DNA from: Chrysomallon squamiferum
Lineage: Eukaryota > Mollusca > Gastropoda > Neomphalida > Peltospiridae
NCBI GenBank assembly: GCA_012295275.1
Contig: CM022676.1
Location: 9,195,586 to 9,259,585 of the forward strand
Direction of reading: 5' to 3'
Length of the DNA stretch: 64,000 bases
In this document: in pieces, positions 11,126 to 25,000 of the stretch
How positions within the stretch are numbered: position 1 is the first letter of the stretch
Layout: every line of letters starts with the position of its first letter
Notes under the pieces: generated by a model
The model's input: only the letters and a program-made list of their open reading frames with translations
The model's database searches: none
Told to the model about the DNA's origin: nothing
Made by a program: the position numbers and the translations under genes

Positions 11126-11308
11126 TATCATCATCTGTACAAACGCTAACTCAAGCACGAAATACACACACACACACACAAACGTATACACACGACGTAT
11201 TCTAATATAAATGTAATTACGTCACCATATATTTTATTACATTATCGTGTACACAAAGACTACGTTTTTTTCTTTCTTACAACTTTCTGTATTCTTCCAT
11301 TGAACCTT

Positions 11309-11311
<3 letters not shown>

Positions 11312-11377
<66 letters not shown>
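11312..11377. repeat. (CT)n microsatellite, second tract
   Basis: About 65 bases of CT, followed by CATT/CAGT tetranucleotides to about 11412. Confidence 0.95.
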
Positions 11378-11383
<6 letters not shown>

Positions 11384-11459
11384 ATTCATTCATTCAGTCA
11401 GTCAGTCATTCACTCTGTATTAATGGTTTATTGTAGTGGTTACATATAATTGAGACATC

Positions 11460-11727
11460 TGTATAAAGTGGTGTGCATATTGTCTGGTTATGCCAGGGTC
11501 AGCTCCTTGATTGTGTATCCAAAAGACACAAGTATAAGGCCTACTATTATGAAACTTATTATGAGAAAGGAAGATATTTTGAATATGCAAACCCAGATGA
11601 AACACAAAATAAACACTTTATCTGATTTAAGTATAAATCAACCAAATTTATTAAGTTCTTTCTTTGATTGGATCCCTCCCCCCCCCGTCTGGATGCCCGG
11701 GGCTCTGCACGCGCCACTGTTTGTATG
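11460..11727 (-). repeat. Dispersed repeat, inverted relative to 34376-34618
   Basis: The reverse complement of this segment aligns by eye with 34376-34618. Shared landmarks are CAGTGGC, CCCCGGGCATCCAGA, ATTTAATAAATTTG-like sequence, TTTATTTTGTGTTT, CATATTCAAAATATCTTCC, AGGCCTTATACT and ACAATCAAGG. Two diverged copies of one interspersed element of unknown class. No coding capacity seen. Confidence 0.7.
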
Positions 11728-12171
11728 ATTATTCCCGTTCCTGCCACAGCTCCATTTACTGTACCAAAGTAGAGGAATGTACTGATATCTGTAGAAAGGC
11801 GTGCATAATTATACCCATGTGTCTATGTGTGTGTTTTTAAACACACACATGAGTACACGCCCATACAAATTCATTAACAAGCACATACATACATACATAC
11901 ACATATGCACAATGCACACATACACACGAGACATCCTGTATATAAGTACATATGTGTAAGTACACATACATACATAAATAAAATCATTGATAGAAACAGA
12001 TAGATGTACTTAGATTAAACACATATATTCATACACATATATATATATATATATATCTATATAATCTGTACATATATATACATACATTCAAATATATACA
12101 TATTTTTATCTATCTATCTATCTATCTATTTATCTGTGTGTGTGTGTGTTTGTATAATCATCATCATCTTC
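11728..12171. repeat. CA/ATAC/TATC simple repeats
   Basis: CA-rich, ACAT/ATAC, TA and ATCT tracts at about 11828-12155. No gene. Confidence 0.8.
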
Positions 12172-12459
12172 ATTACTGTATATTTTTTACACATAATACT
12201 CATTTTGCCATTAAACAAAGCTGGATTTTTCCTTATTTAATTTTTTAATTTTTTTTTTTATTTATTTATTTATTTTTTAATTTAAAACAGCAACTAATTT
12301 ACAGCAAATAGTGAACAATTTTGTTTTTGTTTTGTAATTTTCTATTTATTTTGGGGTTATTTGTTTGTTTGATTTGGTTACTTGTACATATTGTATTTTA
12401 TTTTATTATTATTATCATCATCATCATCATTTTAATTTTTTTTTTTTTAATTTATTGAC

Positions 12460-12497
<38 letters not shown>

Positions 12498-12803
12498 TTT
12501 TTTTTTTGTTAATTATTAATTTTTGTTAAAATTTAAAAAAAAAAAAAAACTGCCTTTTAATACTTTATTTTTATCTTATTTCTAATTCGATGTAAATAAG
12601 AGAAAATAAATAAAATACGGTTTAATCTCTATCACTAGTTAATTTCCTTTCCTAAATAGTTTTAAAATACTCAGTTTTAATCACATTACTATTTTTGAAA
12701 AATTACTCAGTCTTTTGATGTTTTTGTTCTAATGATGTTATTGGAAACGCACAATTGTTCCATTTGTGTAGAAAATAGTATACAAAATTGGCGCTGAAGC
12801 AAC
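12172..12803 (+). promoter_or_regulatory. Upstream and 5' leader of trithorax
   Basis: T-rich homopolymers to about 12550, then unique AT-rich sequence. The final bases GGCGCTGAAGCAACATGG place the ATG at 12804 in a good initiation context. No TATA box or initiator can be assigned confidently. Confidence 0.3.
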
Positions 12804-12971
12804 ATGGCGAGGTTACGATTTCCAGGGCGTCCCGGGTATAGATTTGATCGTCAAGGAATTAGATATGGCGCCGATGAAGTGGAAAATCTTAAGGATCCAA
12901 GTTTAGCAATTGTAGCATATATTCATCAAGGATTGCGCCAGTTTAGAGAACTTTTTGGAGAATCTGATGAG
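12804..12971 (+). CDS. trx: trx exon 1: start and menin-binding-like motif
   Basis: 56 codons beginning [14 protein letters not shown] and ending ELFGESDE before a GTAGTG donor, phase 0. RFPGRPG matches RFPARPG at the extreme N-terminus of human MLL1/MLL2, the high-affinity menin-binding motif, with one Ala-to-Gly change. This fixes the start codon, and the junction SDE|EDEFEGF continues the acidic motif. Confidence 0.8.
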
Positions 12972-15900
12972 GTAGTGTACTCCGATATCCGTCTTCCTGG
13001 TTCAAAATGGCCGACATCGGAGTTTTTAGATATAGCAATGATGTTAACATTTAAATTACTTATTTAATCATTTGATGATTTAAGCTTCTGTATGTGAGTT
13101 AGCATCCTCTAAATTCTTTTTCACTTAAATATAATAAATATATTACATGTTACAGCTTTATTGCAAAAATATTTTCAAAATAAAATAGCATATTTACGGT
13201 CAATATTTCCAAGATGGCGTTCTTTCAGTCATTTGTCTGACGAAACTCATTCTAGCGTTACTTCGTTGAAGAAAATTATTGACAGTTACTTATGATGATG
13301 TATTTCATTCTAGGACGTAAAGTATATAATAATTTTAGAATGACATTGCAAGAATGTTGTAATTCTGTAACAACATAACCATATTAATATGAATAATATA
13401 TATATTTTATCTTATGATATTTTTTAAAAACTTTTGTTGGTTTGATAATATTACCAATTAATACATTTTTCACAAGACTGCATACTTTTTATTATTATTA
13501 TTATGTAAACAAAATCATCAACTGCACATAAAAGTATTTGACATGAAAGAACAATGTTATACGAGTAAAGTTGTTGTAACAATTGTAAAAAAACAATAAT
13601 AATAATAATAATATATAATGTCATTAACCTTTTACTGGTGATACTAAGTGCAAACAGTGAACCGAGCTTAATTTTCTGAATTTTGATATTATTCCCAAAT
13701 TATTTAATTGTATACAGTTTTCTTGGAAGGATAAACTTTTTAAGCTAAATATTTTTAACATTGGAATATATCTGATAAAGGATGTAATTATTCACTCAGT
13801 AGATGGTATTTTCGGCTATTTCATAAAAAAGATAAAGCAAGAATGTATGTGTATTTTAGATCTAATCTTTTTGTTAGCGATAAAAATCATTTGAATAATT
13901 TTAATTAATCTCTAATTTGTCTATCATTTTAATATTTTGAACAGAGACAGCATTCAAATATGTAACCAGATTTTTTAAGTCATTAAATTAAAATTGACAC
14001 TGCTGCTATGCTTTTATTGTACGTGGATCTAGGAGCCCTGACATTTACATAGAATTATGTTATTTTACTCTACACATTATTTGAAACACCAAGTAATACT
14101 AACAGATGATAAAACTACAATATTCTGGCATGCTTCATGCCACCATAAGACTTTGAAATTAACTTTTCAGAGAATTTTCTTCACTGTTTTGATAAAAGCC
14201 AGTCTTTAAGATTAGACTAACTGAACTCTCAGATTAACATTGTTTGTAATTACTTCTAAAATGATCAGTTAAACTTTATTGAATGCATCTATTATTTAAA
14301 AAAAAAAAAAAATATATATATATATATTTTTTGCACAGGAAGATGAATTCGAAGGATTTATGTCTCGAGATTATAGACGAAATGAGAGAAGACTATCATC
14401 CATTTTGGAGCTTAAAAATTCCGAGGGTTCTGCAAAGCATTCTGGGACAGTGGGTACACGTTTTGCAAAAGCTAAGGATTCTATTGCTGCTTTACCCACC
14501 TCTGAGAGGACTCGAAGCCAAATGAAAATTGTCATAAGACAATCGTACAAACAGCTTATAACTAGCGGTTTGGCCAAGCCAGCCAAGTCACACACTGTTG
14601 GTTCTGCCAAAGATGCACAAGAAGTAAAATCCAGCACATCACCACAGGAGAAACGAAAGATGAAGATACTGCGCATAAAAATGATCCAGAAAAGAGCAAA
14701 GAGACTGGTCAAAAATAAAGTTGGAAGACCCCCGTCAGTTAATGTGATAAAAGAAATCAGAAAAAGGGGCAGACCACCAAAAGTGCCTGTTCCTGAAACA
14801 ATAGCAAATAAAATAAGAGAATCACAAAAACCAGCTAAACCTGATAAAAAGGTTGTTAAGCAGTTAATCCTTAAAGCTAAAGGTAAATTAGCTAAGCCTG
14901 TTGTACCTAAAGTCAAGCTGCCCAAACCTTCTGTTCCAGAGGAAGCAAAACCTATACAGACTTCTCCACTGAAGAGTTTGACACCTCAGGGGAGCAAACT
15001 CCCCATGCATGGCAAGAAATTTGTGTTACCAGTGATGAGTTCTCGATCTTCGCGAATTATAATACCAAACAAACGTTTTCTTCACGATGAAGGTTTCAGT
15101 AGTGCGTTATTGTCAAAAACTTCAAAAGCTCGGAAAAAATCAAGCTCATTCAGCAGTCCTTCAGAAAAGAAAAAATTAAAGCTGTCTTCTCCAAAATCGA
15201 GTGAAATGGAACAGACAGTCAGTCCAGTTACGAAGTTCAAACTGAAATCGAAAATGCAGAATTCCGTTGGTGTCGGGGAATCACCAGTGTCTGGCTGCGC
15301 ATCACCAGGAACGCCAGATGTGCCAGCTCAGGATGAGAAAAAGAAAGGATTAAAACAAAGGATGAAAACCGTGGCTACGGAACCTCAGAGTACCTGTTCA
15401 CAGAGCACAGGTACTGTTGGTTCGGAGACTGGCGTGGATGTTGGAATTGAATGTAACATCAACGTCAGCGATGACGAAGAATCAAAATCATCCGACATCT
15501 TCCCACGGAGTCCATTGGCTCCATCAAAACTTGAAGTGTTCAACCGAGCCGGACCAATGTCTCTACCAGGGTACAACCGACAACGATTCGATTCGGCAGC
15601 TTACAAAAGTCGAGATTTCCTCCGAAAAGCCAAACTTCAGCTGAACCGAACGACGCTGAATCGGTCAAAAGCTGCCTTGGCGCGATCCTTGAAGGCGAAG
15701 ATGAAGCGAGAAGCCAAAGTCGAAGAACAAAGGGAGAGAATGCGACAGTTTTCGCCGTCTTCGCCTACCAGTCCAATAAAGTTGTCTCCTCTTGGGTCTG
15801 CCAGATCATTGTCTGATTCGCCACTCAGTCCGTCCAGGATATTTGACACTGGTCAGAGTTTGGCCAAAGAACAGACCTTTGGTAAGTCACAGTGTGGTAA

Positions 15901-18900
15901 CAGAGAGACAGAAATGTATTGTTTTTAACCCTTTCAACACAGGTGGAATAAATATAACCAAACAAATAAAACAAAAAAACACAACAACAAAAAACAAACC
16001 CTATACAAATGGACACTATTTTTAACCATCTCACTTTTTTTAATCAGTAATATTCTGCTCATTTAATATTTAGCAAATCAGCTTGTAGGTGAACAAAAAA
16101 CCAATACAACAAATTTTGCCCTCTTTTGCTTTGGTAGATCAGAGTATTATGGGGTGTGGTTGCTTGGGGGTTCGAAGCTTTTAATGGTGGAATTAAACAG
16201 AGTCAGATTTTTTAAAAATATTACTGGTCTGTTTGTGAAAGAGTAAAACACTTTTTAACCTAAATGAATTTATTTACTCATATTTTTTAATTTTTTTATT
16301 TTTTTAAAATCTAAATGAACGATATTTAACCTAAATCATTCTTAACCTGAATTGTAATTCTCCACATTGTCTCCTCAGGTCAGAGCCCAGCTCTGAAAGC
16401 AGGAACCCAAAGTGGTTCCAAGGTGAGCAAACAACTGGCATTTGAATCTAAATGTGCAATATGTGGTGATCCAAGTCTGATCGCACGCACAGGACTGTAC
16501 TATGGAATCCCCAGCTGTTATGGATGTTCACAGTTCTATCGAAAAGAAGTAGGTTTGGGATCCAGATTTGTTTGCAGCAAAGCAGGTTAGCAATTGTTTT
16601 TCTGTTTGTAAATTTTTTTTCACTTGGATAATGAACTTTAATGATCGTAGATAAGAACTTCATATGAAGAAGTATTGTTTTCCTGGATTAGAAATTAATT
16701 TGAAATGAAAGGATCCTGGGTGACAAATGCTTCAGGTATTGTGATCCTGGGTTATAAACTTACTGAGCATAATGATCCTTGATACAAAACTTGTATGAAG
16801 TATAGTCAGTTGAAGTATGTAAGCCATCTTTTTTTTTTTTTTTTTTTTTAAACTTTCTAAGTAACTTTAGCAAGCAGTATAGCAGTCACTACTTTCACTT
16901 CGACATACATGTTTGTCAGTCTGTAGTGTATTGTTTTTTCTTTTTTTATTTATATTTTTAAAAAAAAAAAATCGAATACACTGTTTGGGTACTGACTGCT
17001 TCAACCTTGTGTTGTTAAATGGTTGTACACATCTTAACAGTGAAGACACTGAAAAGATAAATTTCTTTAGAACAAAACTGGTACTTATCACTTGCTTTCT
17101 TGTTTTTAATTTTTTTTAATTTCCTAAAATTAAGAAATTTAATTTTCAGGTAACTGTGAAATATCAAAGCAGACAAAAAGAAAATGTCTGGCCTGCTGGT
17201 TCCACAAATGTGAGACCTTTTACCCAGCTGCTGATAAGATGAAACAACAGTACAGTCCAGAGAAAGCTAGAAAGTCTTTACCCGAGTCTAAAATGACACC
17301 ACTGGCTTTGGATCTGAGTGGTCAAGGTAGATAATTATTAATATCATGATGTATATTATTGTTATTTCGCCCCTTTTTTTTTTAAAGATCATTCTTAAGT
17401 ACTATCAAACTTCCAATCTTAAGTAGTATCTCATTCCTAAGGTAGATAATTATTTTATTACAGCTTTGTAAATACGTGTTTCTGGGAATTATCTCCCTTG
17501 GAGCTGTGGTAGATGCAGGTACACCACTGATTTTCCCACATTCTTGGTTCCAATGCCTTGCTAGATTAACTGGGTCTTTTTTTTTTGCCAGATCAACCAC
17601 GGTCATGTAATAACAATTCACGAAACACACCTCTAACCCACCGACTGCACATCTCTCGTGTGTCGAAAGTACACCAGAAATTTAAATTAAATTAAATAAA
17701 TAAATGAAAGAAAGACAAGTGCTTGTACAGCAGTACAGTTGATGAACCAGTTCAATCTAGATGTCACAGAGCTTTCACACCAAAACACCATGGTCCCATC
17801 ATGTTGTTGTTTTGGTTTTTTTGTTCTACTTTGACACCCTGACACTCTCATTTATCTTTGCAGACATGGCTAGGATAAAAATTCTATCAAAATAAGCTTA
17901 GAATTTCATGGAACTGCGGTATCATCAACAAGTGCAGTGTCGAAAATGTAAATAAGCATGCACTACACAGAACGCTATCTGTGGCTGCCCAGCAAACTAG
18001 TCTGGATGCTGTGGAAATTTCAGGTTCACTCGCATTATTTTGTCTGGTCTAAAGGAGGTGCTGGACCATCAGCTGTTGGCAATACAGTGGTGTACCTGAA
18101 ATTAATTTAATGTTGTAAATATCTCTCGTTCCTAGAATTATGTTCTTTGATAGATAATTTGTAACTAGTGTTGTAAATACTTAACCTTCCCAAAAATTAT
18201 CTTCTTTGATGGAAGGGAGATAATTCTTAATTAGTATTGGAAATACTTAAAATTTCCAAACTTTTTATTAGTTCTCTTTTTATTTATGACAAGGGAGATA
18301 ATCCTTAATTAGTGTTGTAAATACATACCATTTCCAAAATTATTCTTTGATGACAAGGGAGATAATTCTTAATTAGTGTTATAAATACTTAGCATTTCCA
18401 AAATTATCTTCTTGTTAAATACATTTTGAGAGGAGATGATTTTTAACCATGTGCTGTACATCACAGTTTTGGTGCCTCTCATTTTAAATTTACAAAAATA
18501 GGACCATTGTTCATTTCCATTTTTGCTCAAAGCATTAAAAGTTCTTTTCACTTCCCCAAAACCTCCTTGCAGTATTTAAGTAGTCAGGGTACATAATCGT
18601 TAATTTAGTCAGTTGCATTCGTTTTGCCTCAGAATGATCTCCCTTGATCATAAGTGCTGAAATTAGTTGATTGTTAACCTTTTGTTTTTATTCTCCAAAT
18701 TATCATCTCACTGGGATATAAGTGGTCCAAATAGGTAATTATTATTGAATAAATTTAATACCAACACTTGTTACCACAGGATAACCCTTTCTGGATTGGA
18801 ATCACTGTGGTAAATAAATGTTACCTAATTATATTAACTTTTTCTCCATAGTACAGTTGACCTTTCATTTCAAGCTCATGATTGATGATTGTTAATCTCA

Positions 18901-20368
18901 ACACATATTATCTTTTCATTAACAAACTAATTTTACTTTCAACATACTTAATATTCACAGAATGATATAATTTATTACAAATCAGATTTGATTTGGTTCC
19001 TGTTGACCGATAAAGCCCATGACAGTCCAGTAGTTCAAACTTGTCAGATTGAAATACTTAAATAAAAGCTTTAATTTCAAGGAGACTGTTCAAAAGGTCA
19101 CTAAAAATTCCATTCTCTGTGACAAACTGACCAAATGTTTCCATTAATAATGAATTCTGATGATAAAATTCAAATAAGTAATGCACACATTTGGCATCTT
19201 TTAATGCTGCGTTGAATGTTTAATATTTCCTACTCGTGCTGCATACAGAATTGTCTGGTAAATAAGTGGTTGTTCTGTGTATAGTATGCATGTCACATCT
19301 AGGCTGTGGTAATTTAACATTGTCTGTTCAGACAGTGTGTCCTGCTAGGCAGTATATGAACCCTCTCTTTCTTCACTCATCCAAAACATCTTTATTTTCA
19401 TTTAATTTTTATGTACAACTGTCACTGCTTTCCTTCACATTATGTATATTGTCTACTTGTTATGTTCAGTCTGGTCTTTTTTGCTTTATTCGTCTGTTTA
19501 AATGGCCTTTTTTTTTTCTTTTTTTTTTTTCCATTTAACCATGTTTTCTTTTCATTGTATTTGTCCCTTCAGATTATCTTTCTTTTCATTAGTCAGTTCA
19601 AACAGTCTTTCATTTTGATTTATCCATCTGTTCAAACAGTTATTTATTTAATTTTATTTATCCTTTCAGCCAAGTTATCTTTTCATATGTCCATATAACT
19701 TTTAATTCTTTCAGTTCACACATCCTTCATTTTTTTTTTTTTTTTTTATCTCTTCATTTTATTTACCAATGTTTCTTATTAATTTATTTTAGATCATCAT
19801 CAACCATTGATTTAGTTACTGACCTTTTCAGTTTATGCAACCATTTTATTTTACCAGCATTTGCGTTCAATTTATTTTCAGATAATCATCAACCTTCAGC
19901 TTATTCCCCTGGCTCCTTAACATTTGGGGTATCAACCCCAGCAAGATCTCCAGGAGCTGGTTTTTCTCCTACGTACGTCTCGGCTCCTGGCGTGTCCACG
20001 TCTGCCAGCATGTCTCCTTCGTTTCTTCAGAGTCCCGATTCAACCCCAGACAAATCGCCTTCAAAAGGGCAGGCAGGGGACGTGCGAGGCCCGAGGATCA
20101 AGCACGTTTGTCGTAGGGCGGCCATGGTGTTGAAAAAACCCGTGGCCAAGTTCCCCACACCCCGTCTTTGAGACTCAGTGCCTTGCCCAGCCTGGAGAAA
20201 GAGAAAATATTCCGCGCTGACAGAGATGCCAAAGCAAATGGTGAGTTTCGATTATTATGTAATATCTTCTTTTTTTTTCTCTCTCGTGTATTTGTGTGTG
20301 TATTTTATTTTATTACGATAATAGGTTGTTTTTTGTTTTTTTTTATATATATATATATTATTTTATTG

Positions 20369-20399
<31 letters not shown>

Positions 20400-21144
20400 G
20401 AAGGAGGAGTTATTTGTTTTCTTAATTTTTATTTTATATATTTTCATTTTTCACCTTTTTTTTTTTTTATTGTTTTTTTTTTTTTTTTTAAAAAATATTT
20501 TTATTATTATTTATTTATTTTTTTGTGACTAATTTTAGTACAGTGCCTGTCTTAATTAACAGCTGAAACATGAACTTGATACCGTATTACCTAATTATTT
20601 TACATGTTTCGATTTATTTATTTATTTATTTATTAAATATAAATAGTATATCTGTCTTTTATAAATAGATAAACTTTAAAAATAATCCCTAAGCATCATG
20701 AGAAAGAGGTAATTACTGTACATAAAAAGACATGATATAAAAATGTTCATTTTATTTTACATGAAAGAGTATGACAGTGTGTGTGTGTGTGTGTGTGTGT
20801 GTTTAAGAGATAATGTATTACTAAGGAAGTTTAACTTCGTGTCTATGAATTTATTTTATTTTATTATTATTATTATTTTTTTTAATTTCGCAGAATCATC
20901 TGATGATGATCGTCCAATGGAGGACATCATTAAGTCAGCAAAAAGCGATGATGTTGTTATCATTCATCGAAAACCGAAGAAGACACCAAAAAGCATTGTG
21001 CAGACTGGCAAATACCAGCACATTGGAAAGCGCAAGCTGAGATGCAGAAACTGCGAAGGATGCAGGAAGCCTGAATGTGGGAAGTGCATATACTGCAAGT
21101 ATGTTTATCCTATCTGTAAATTTTAGCCCATCGATTTATTTTTA

Positions 21145-21181
<37 letters not shown>

Positions 21182-21581
21182 TTTTTTTTTTTTTTTTTCT
21201 GTTCATTTGGGCTAGTTCGTGAAAATATGTGGTATGTGCTGTCAAAGATAAAAGATTACTTTCTGCTGAACAAAAAAGAGTAGCTTATCCAAGAGACTTC
21301 AAAGAATTAATTTCTTTATACAGCCCAAGTTTATTTTATAATTTTTTAATTTTGTTTTATTTTTTTATTTTTTTTATTTTTTTTTTTTTTTGGGAAGGGT
21401 GGTGCTTGTTATTGTTTACGTGGGTTTTTGAAAAAAAAAAAAAAAAAATTACTGAAACATTTATAATTGCTATTGTCTTCTTTATCTTTAATACAGAGAC
21501 AAAACAAAAAATGGAGGTCCAAATCTAATTAAACAAGCTTGTATGTAAGTATTGTACATGAATATTTTATATTTGAGTATG

Positions 21582-21667
<86 letters not shown>

Positions 21668-21995
21668 GCTTTTTTAGTTATCAGAAATTAAGATATTTGA
21701 TACTTTTGTCTGTTCACTGAAGGACAAATTACTTTGAAAGAAAACTTGCTTTTAAATGATGTTGATAAAAGTAATAAAACGGCCAGAATTATAATAGTAA
21801 TGATAGTGTCAATAATACTAATACGGATAATATTAACAATAACAAGAATAATAAATTTGAACAAAGCAGAATCAGGAGTTTTGAGAAAGAACAAGAAAAA
21901 ACCCATACCATAAATTTGTTATAAAACAGCCAACTTGCCATTAAATTATTTTTTACATTTTTATTTTTATTTTTTTTTTTTTTTTTTTTTTAAAT

Positions 21996-22065
<70 letters not shown>

Positions 22066-25000
22066 TTGATCAGAGATAGAAAATGTCTTAATCCAATATA
22101 CAAGAGAGCTGCAACCAACTCGTTCGTGGTTAAGAATCTCAAAGACTCGGAGCACACCTACAGAGTTGACAGAAACCAAAACGTCCCCGTTCCAAAAAAC
22201 TCAGAAGGCAGCCCGTCCAGATCTCTTACCTCCCAGACAGCTAGCAGCTGTCTCGGTGGGCGGGATGCCCAATCGGGGGAGGTACTTAGTTCGTCAGTGG
22301 GTGGAGCCAATTCCACAGTGGGAGGAGCTTTGAAAAGAGGTCGCGTGAGAGAAAAGGTAGGAGTAAATGAAAGAGTGATGACTGGGTGTTTTTTTTTTTG
22401 TAGTTTTGTTTTGTGTAGGGTGGGGTTGGGTTGGGTTGTGTTGTGTTGTGTTGTGTTGTGTTGTGTTGTGTAGTATAGTATAATGTAGTATAGTACAGTA
22501 TAGTGTAGTATAATATAAAGTAGTGCAGTGCAGTGTAGTATAGTATAGGATTTGTAGTATTGCATAGTGTTGTATAGTATAGAGTAGTATAGCATGGTAT
22601 AGTAAAGTATAGCATAGTATTGTATACTATTGTATTGTAGAGAATAGTACAGTATGGTTTTGTAATTTTTTAATAATTTTTTTGAGGGAATTTGTATGTT
22701 AATTTAAATTATTAGTTAATTATTATTTTTAAAAATCTGATAATTCTTTTTTAGTATTATTTTATTTTTATTTTTATTATTATTATTATTATTACTTAAT
22801 ATTTATTTATTTATTTTTTTTTTTTTTTTTTAGTATTATTATTAATAGTAGTTGTGTTGTTTTGTTGTTCCTGTTCTTGTCTGTTCTTCATTAATTTATT
22901 ACCGTCCATTTGCCAGGCAGCTTCATCCGCACAACCGCTGGCTGTCAAACCAGTGCTGAGTGTCAACCGAAAGGTTGTTCCCCCCTCGGGAGCCTCCAGA
23001 GATGTGCACCTCATAAAAGCAGACTTCAAGGTAAAGTCACAAATAATACCTGACGATTCCAGTCTCAACGATTTGTTATTTAAATATTTGTTTGAGCCCC
23101 GATATTTTTGTTAACGAGAGCTACGAGATGTGAAAATAAAATTGCATGATTCCAATCTTGGCAATATGTTAATTTATTTATTTATTTAATCTTTTGATGT
23201 TTTTTTTTTTTTTTATTAATGAGAATAATGAGATTTTAAAATAATATTGCATGATTCCCATATCTCCAACAGTTATATTAATTATTTATTTGTTTATCCT
23301 TCAATGTGTTTTATTAATCAGCATTGTAAGGTGTGAAAAGGTTGCGATGTCGATGGTTAATTAGTATTTCATGATTCCAGTTTCAAGTGTTAGTGAGTTT
23401 GTATGGTGGGAATTTATTCGAATTTACTACAATGAATGATTCTGATGTTGCTTCATAAGTAAATGCTGTTGATCAACAGAAAGTGATGTTTCATGAACAG
23501 CTACATATACACAGTAACAATTACAAAAACATGAGAAAAACATAAATAATGAATGAATTAATTTTATTAATATAAATAAAATAGAGAATTTTTTTTTTTT
23601 TTAAATTGACATAGCTAAGCAGTTGCTGAAAGTATTAGCTTTACCAAAAATAAAAATAAAGTTTTTTAAAAAAAATTTTACTTTTTCATTATGATGATAC
23701 TCAAAGCAAAAATCTTTACAATCAAAACAAAACTTGTTTCTACCAGTTTGCTGTGTGGAATGTTGAGATGTGACTTATCAGTTGTTTAATAATAAAATAA
23801 TATTTTAAAATTCACACCTCTTAGTAGTCCTGCAGATTAATACTTATTATTTTATTTAAAAACTAAATATTTTTAGTGTATATAGTAATTAAAATACATT
23901 AACAGACTGAATTATGTACATTTAAAATGCTAACATTTTGTTATATTTATTATTTAAAAAATAAATAAATGAATAAAAATAATGATTTTTTATTGTCCAT
24001 ATTTTTTTTTTTTAATTTTAATTTTACTATATAAATGTTAATTTTTCATGATATATGGATGTCATAGAGCACAATAATATATAATTATTAAAATTCCATA
24101 ATACATAGATAAAAGAAATATCATTTAATTATATAAATAATAAAGTTTCATTGAATATAGTAGTATCAATTTATTACAATTCTGTGGTATGTTAGTAATA
24201 TAAAAATATTATCATTTAGCTGTATGTATGCATACTAAAATTTCATAATACATGGAGTAATAAAAATATATCATTTAATTATATAAGTAACCATATTTCC
24301 ATGGAACATAGTAAAATAAAAAACACTCATTTAATTATAATGTAAAAAAAAAATTTAAAAAAATTAACATTAATAAAGTGCATAGAACATAGTAATATAT
24401 AGATAAAAAAATACCCATGTCATATTTGTACATAGTAACATCAAAATAGTAACATTTAATTTTATGTGTGAATATTAAAAATGTCTTAATGTACAAATTT
24501 TCATGGTGGAGATATATAAGAATGTTTAACTTTTTAGGAGGACAACAGCTTAAATGTGTCGTGGATGTATGGAATGGCGCTGACCATGATGAAGCCGACC
24601 TGTGTACGAACTGTTTGCTTTCTTTGCGGCAGTGCAGGAAAACATGAGGTGAAATAATAAAATAAACTTTTCAGCTAGCACGAAAATACCTTGTGAGTTT
24701 GTGGTGTGTGTGTAGTTAATCATGTCGGAAGTAACGAATCTTGTCTAAATGAATCAGATTGTTTTATAAAGTATAGTTCGTGTGTGTATGACAGAGAGAG
24801 AGAGAGATTGTGAACTGTTACATATTGTGTAATATATTTTGTGTGTATTTTATATTTCAGCTGATTCTTTGGCTTGTTTTTTACCATTTTTTATTTCAGT
24901 TGATCTGTTATATAATTTTTATATGTTTCACATTTCAGCTAATTCTTTGGCTTGTTTTGAACCATTTTTATATATTTTTATATGTTTATTTCATATATTT

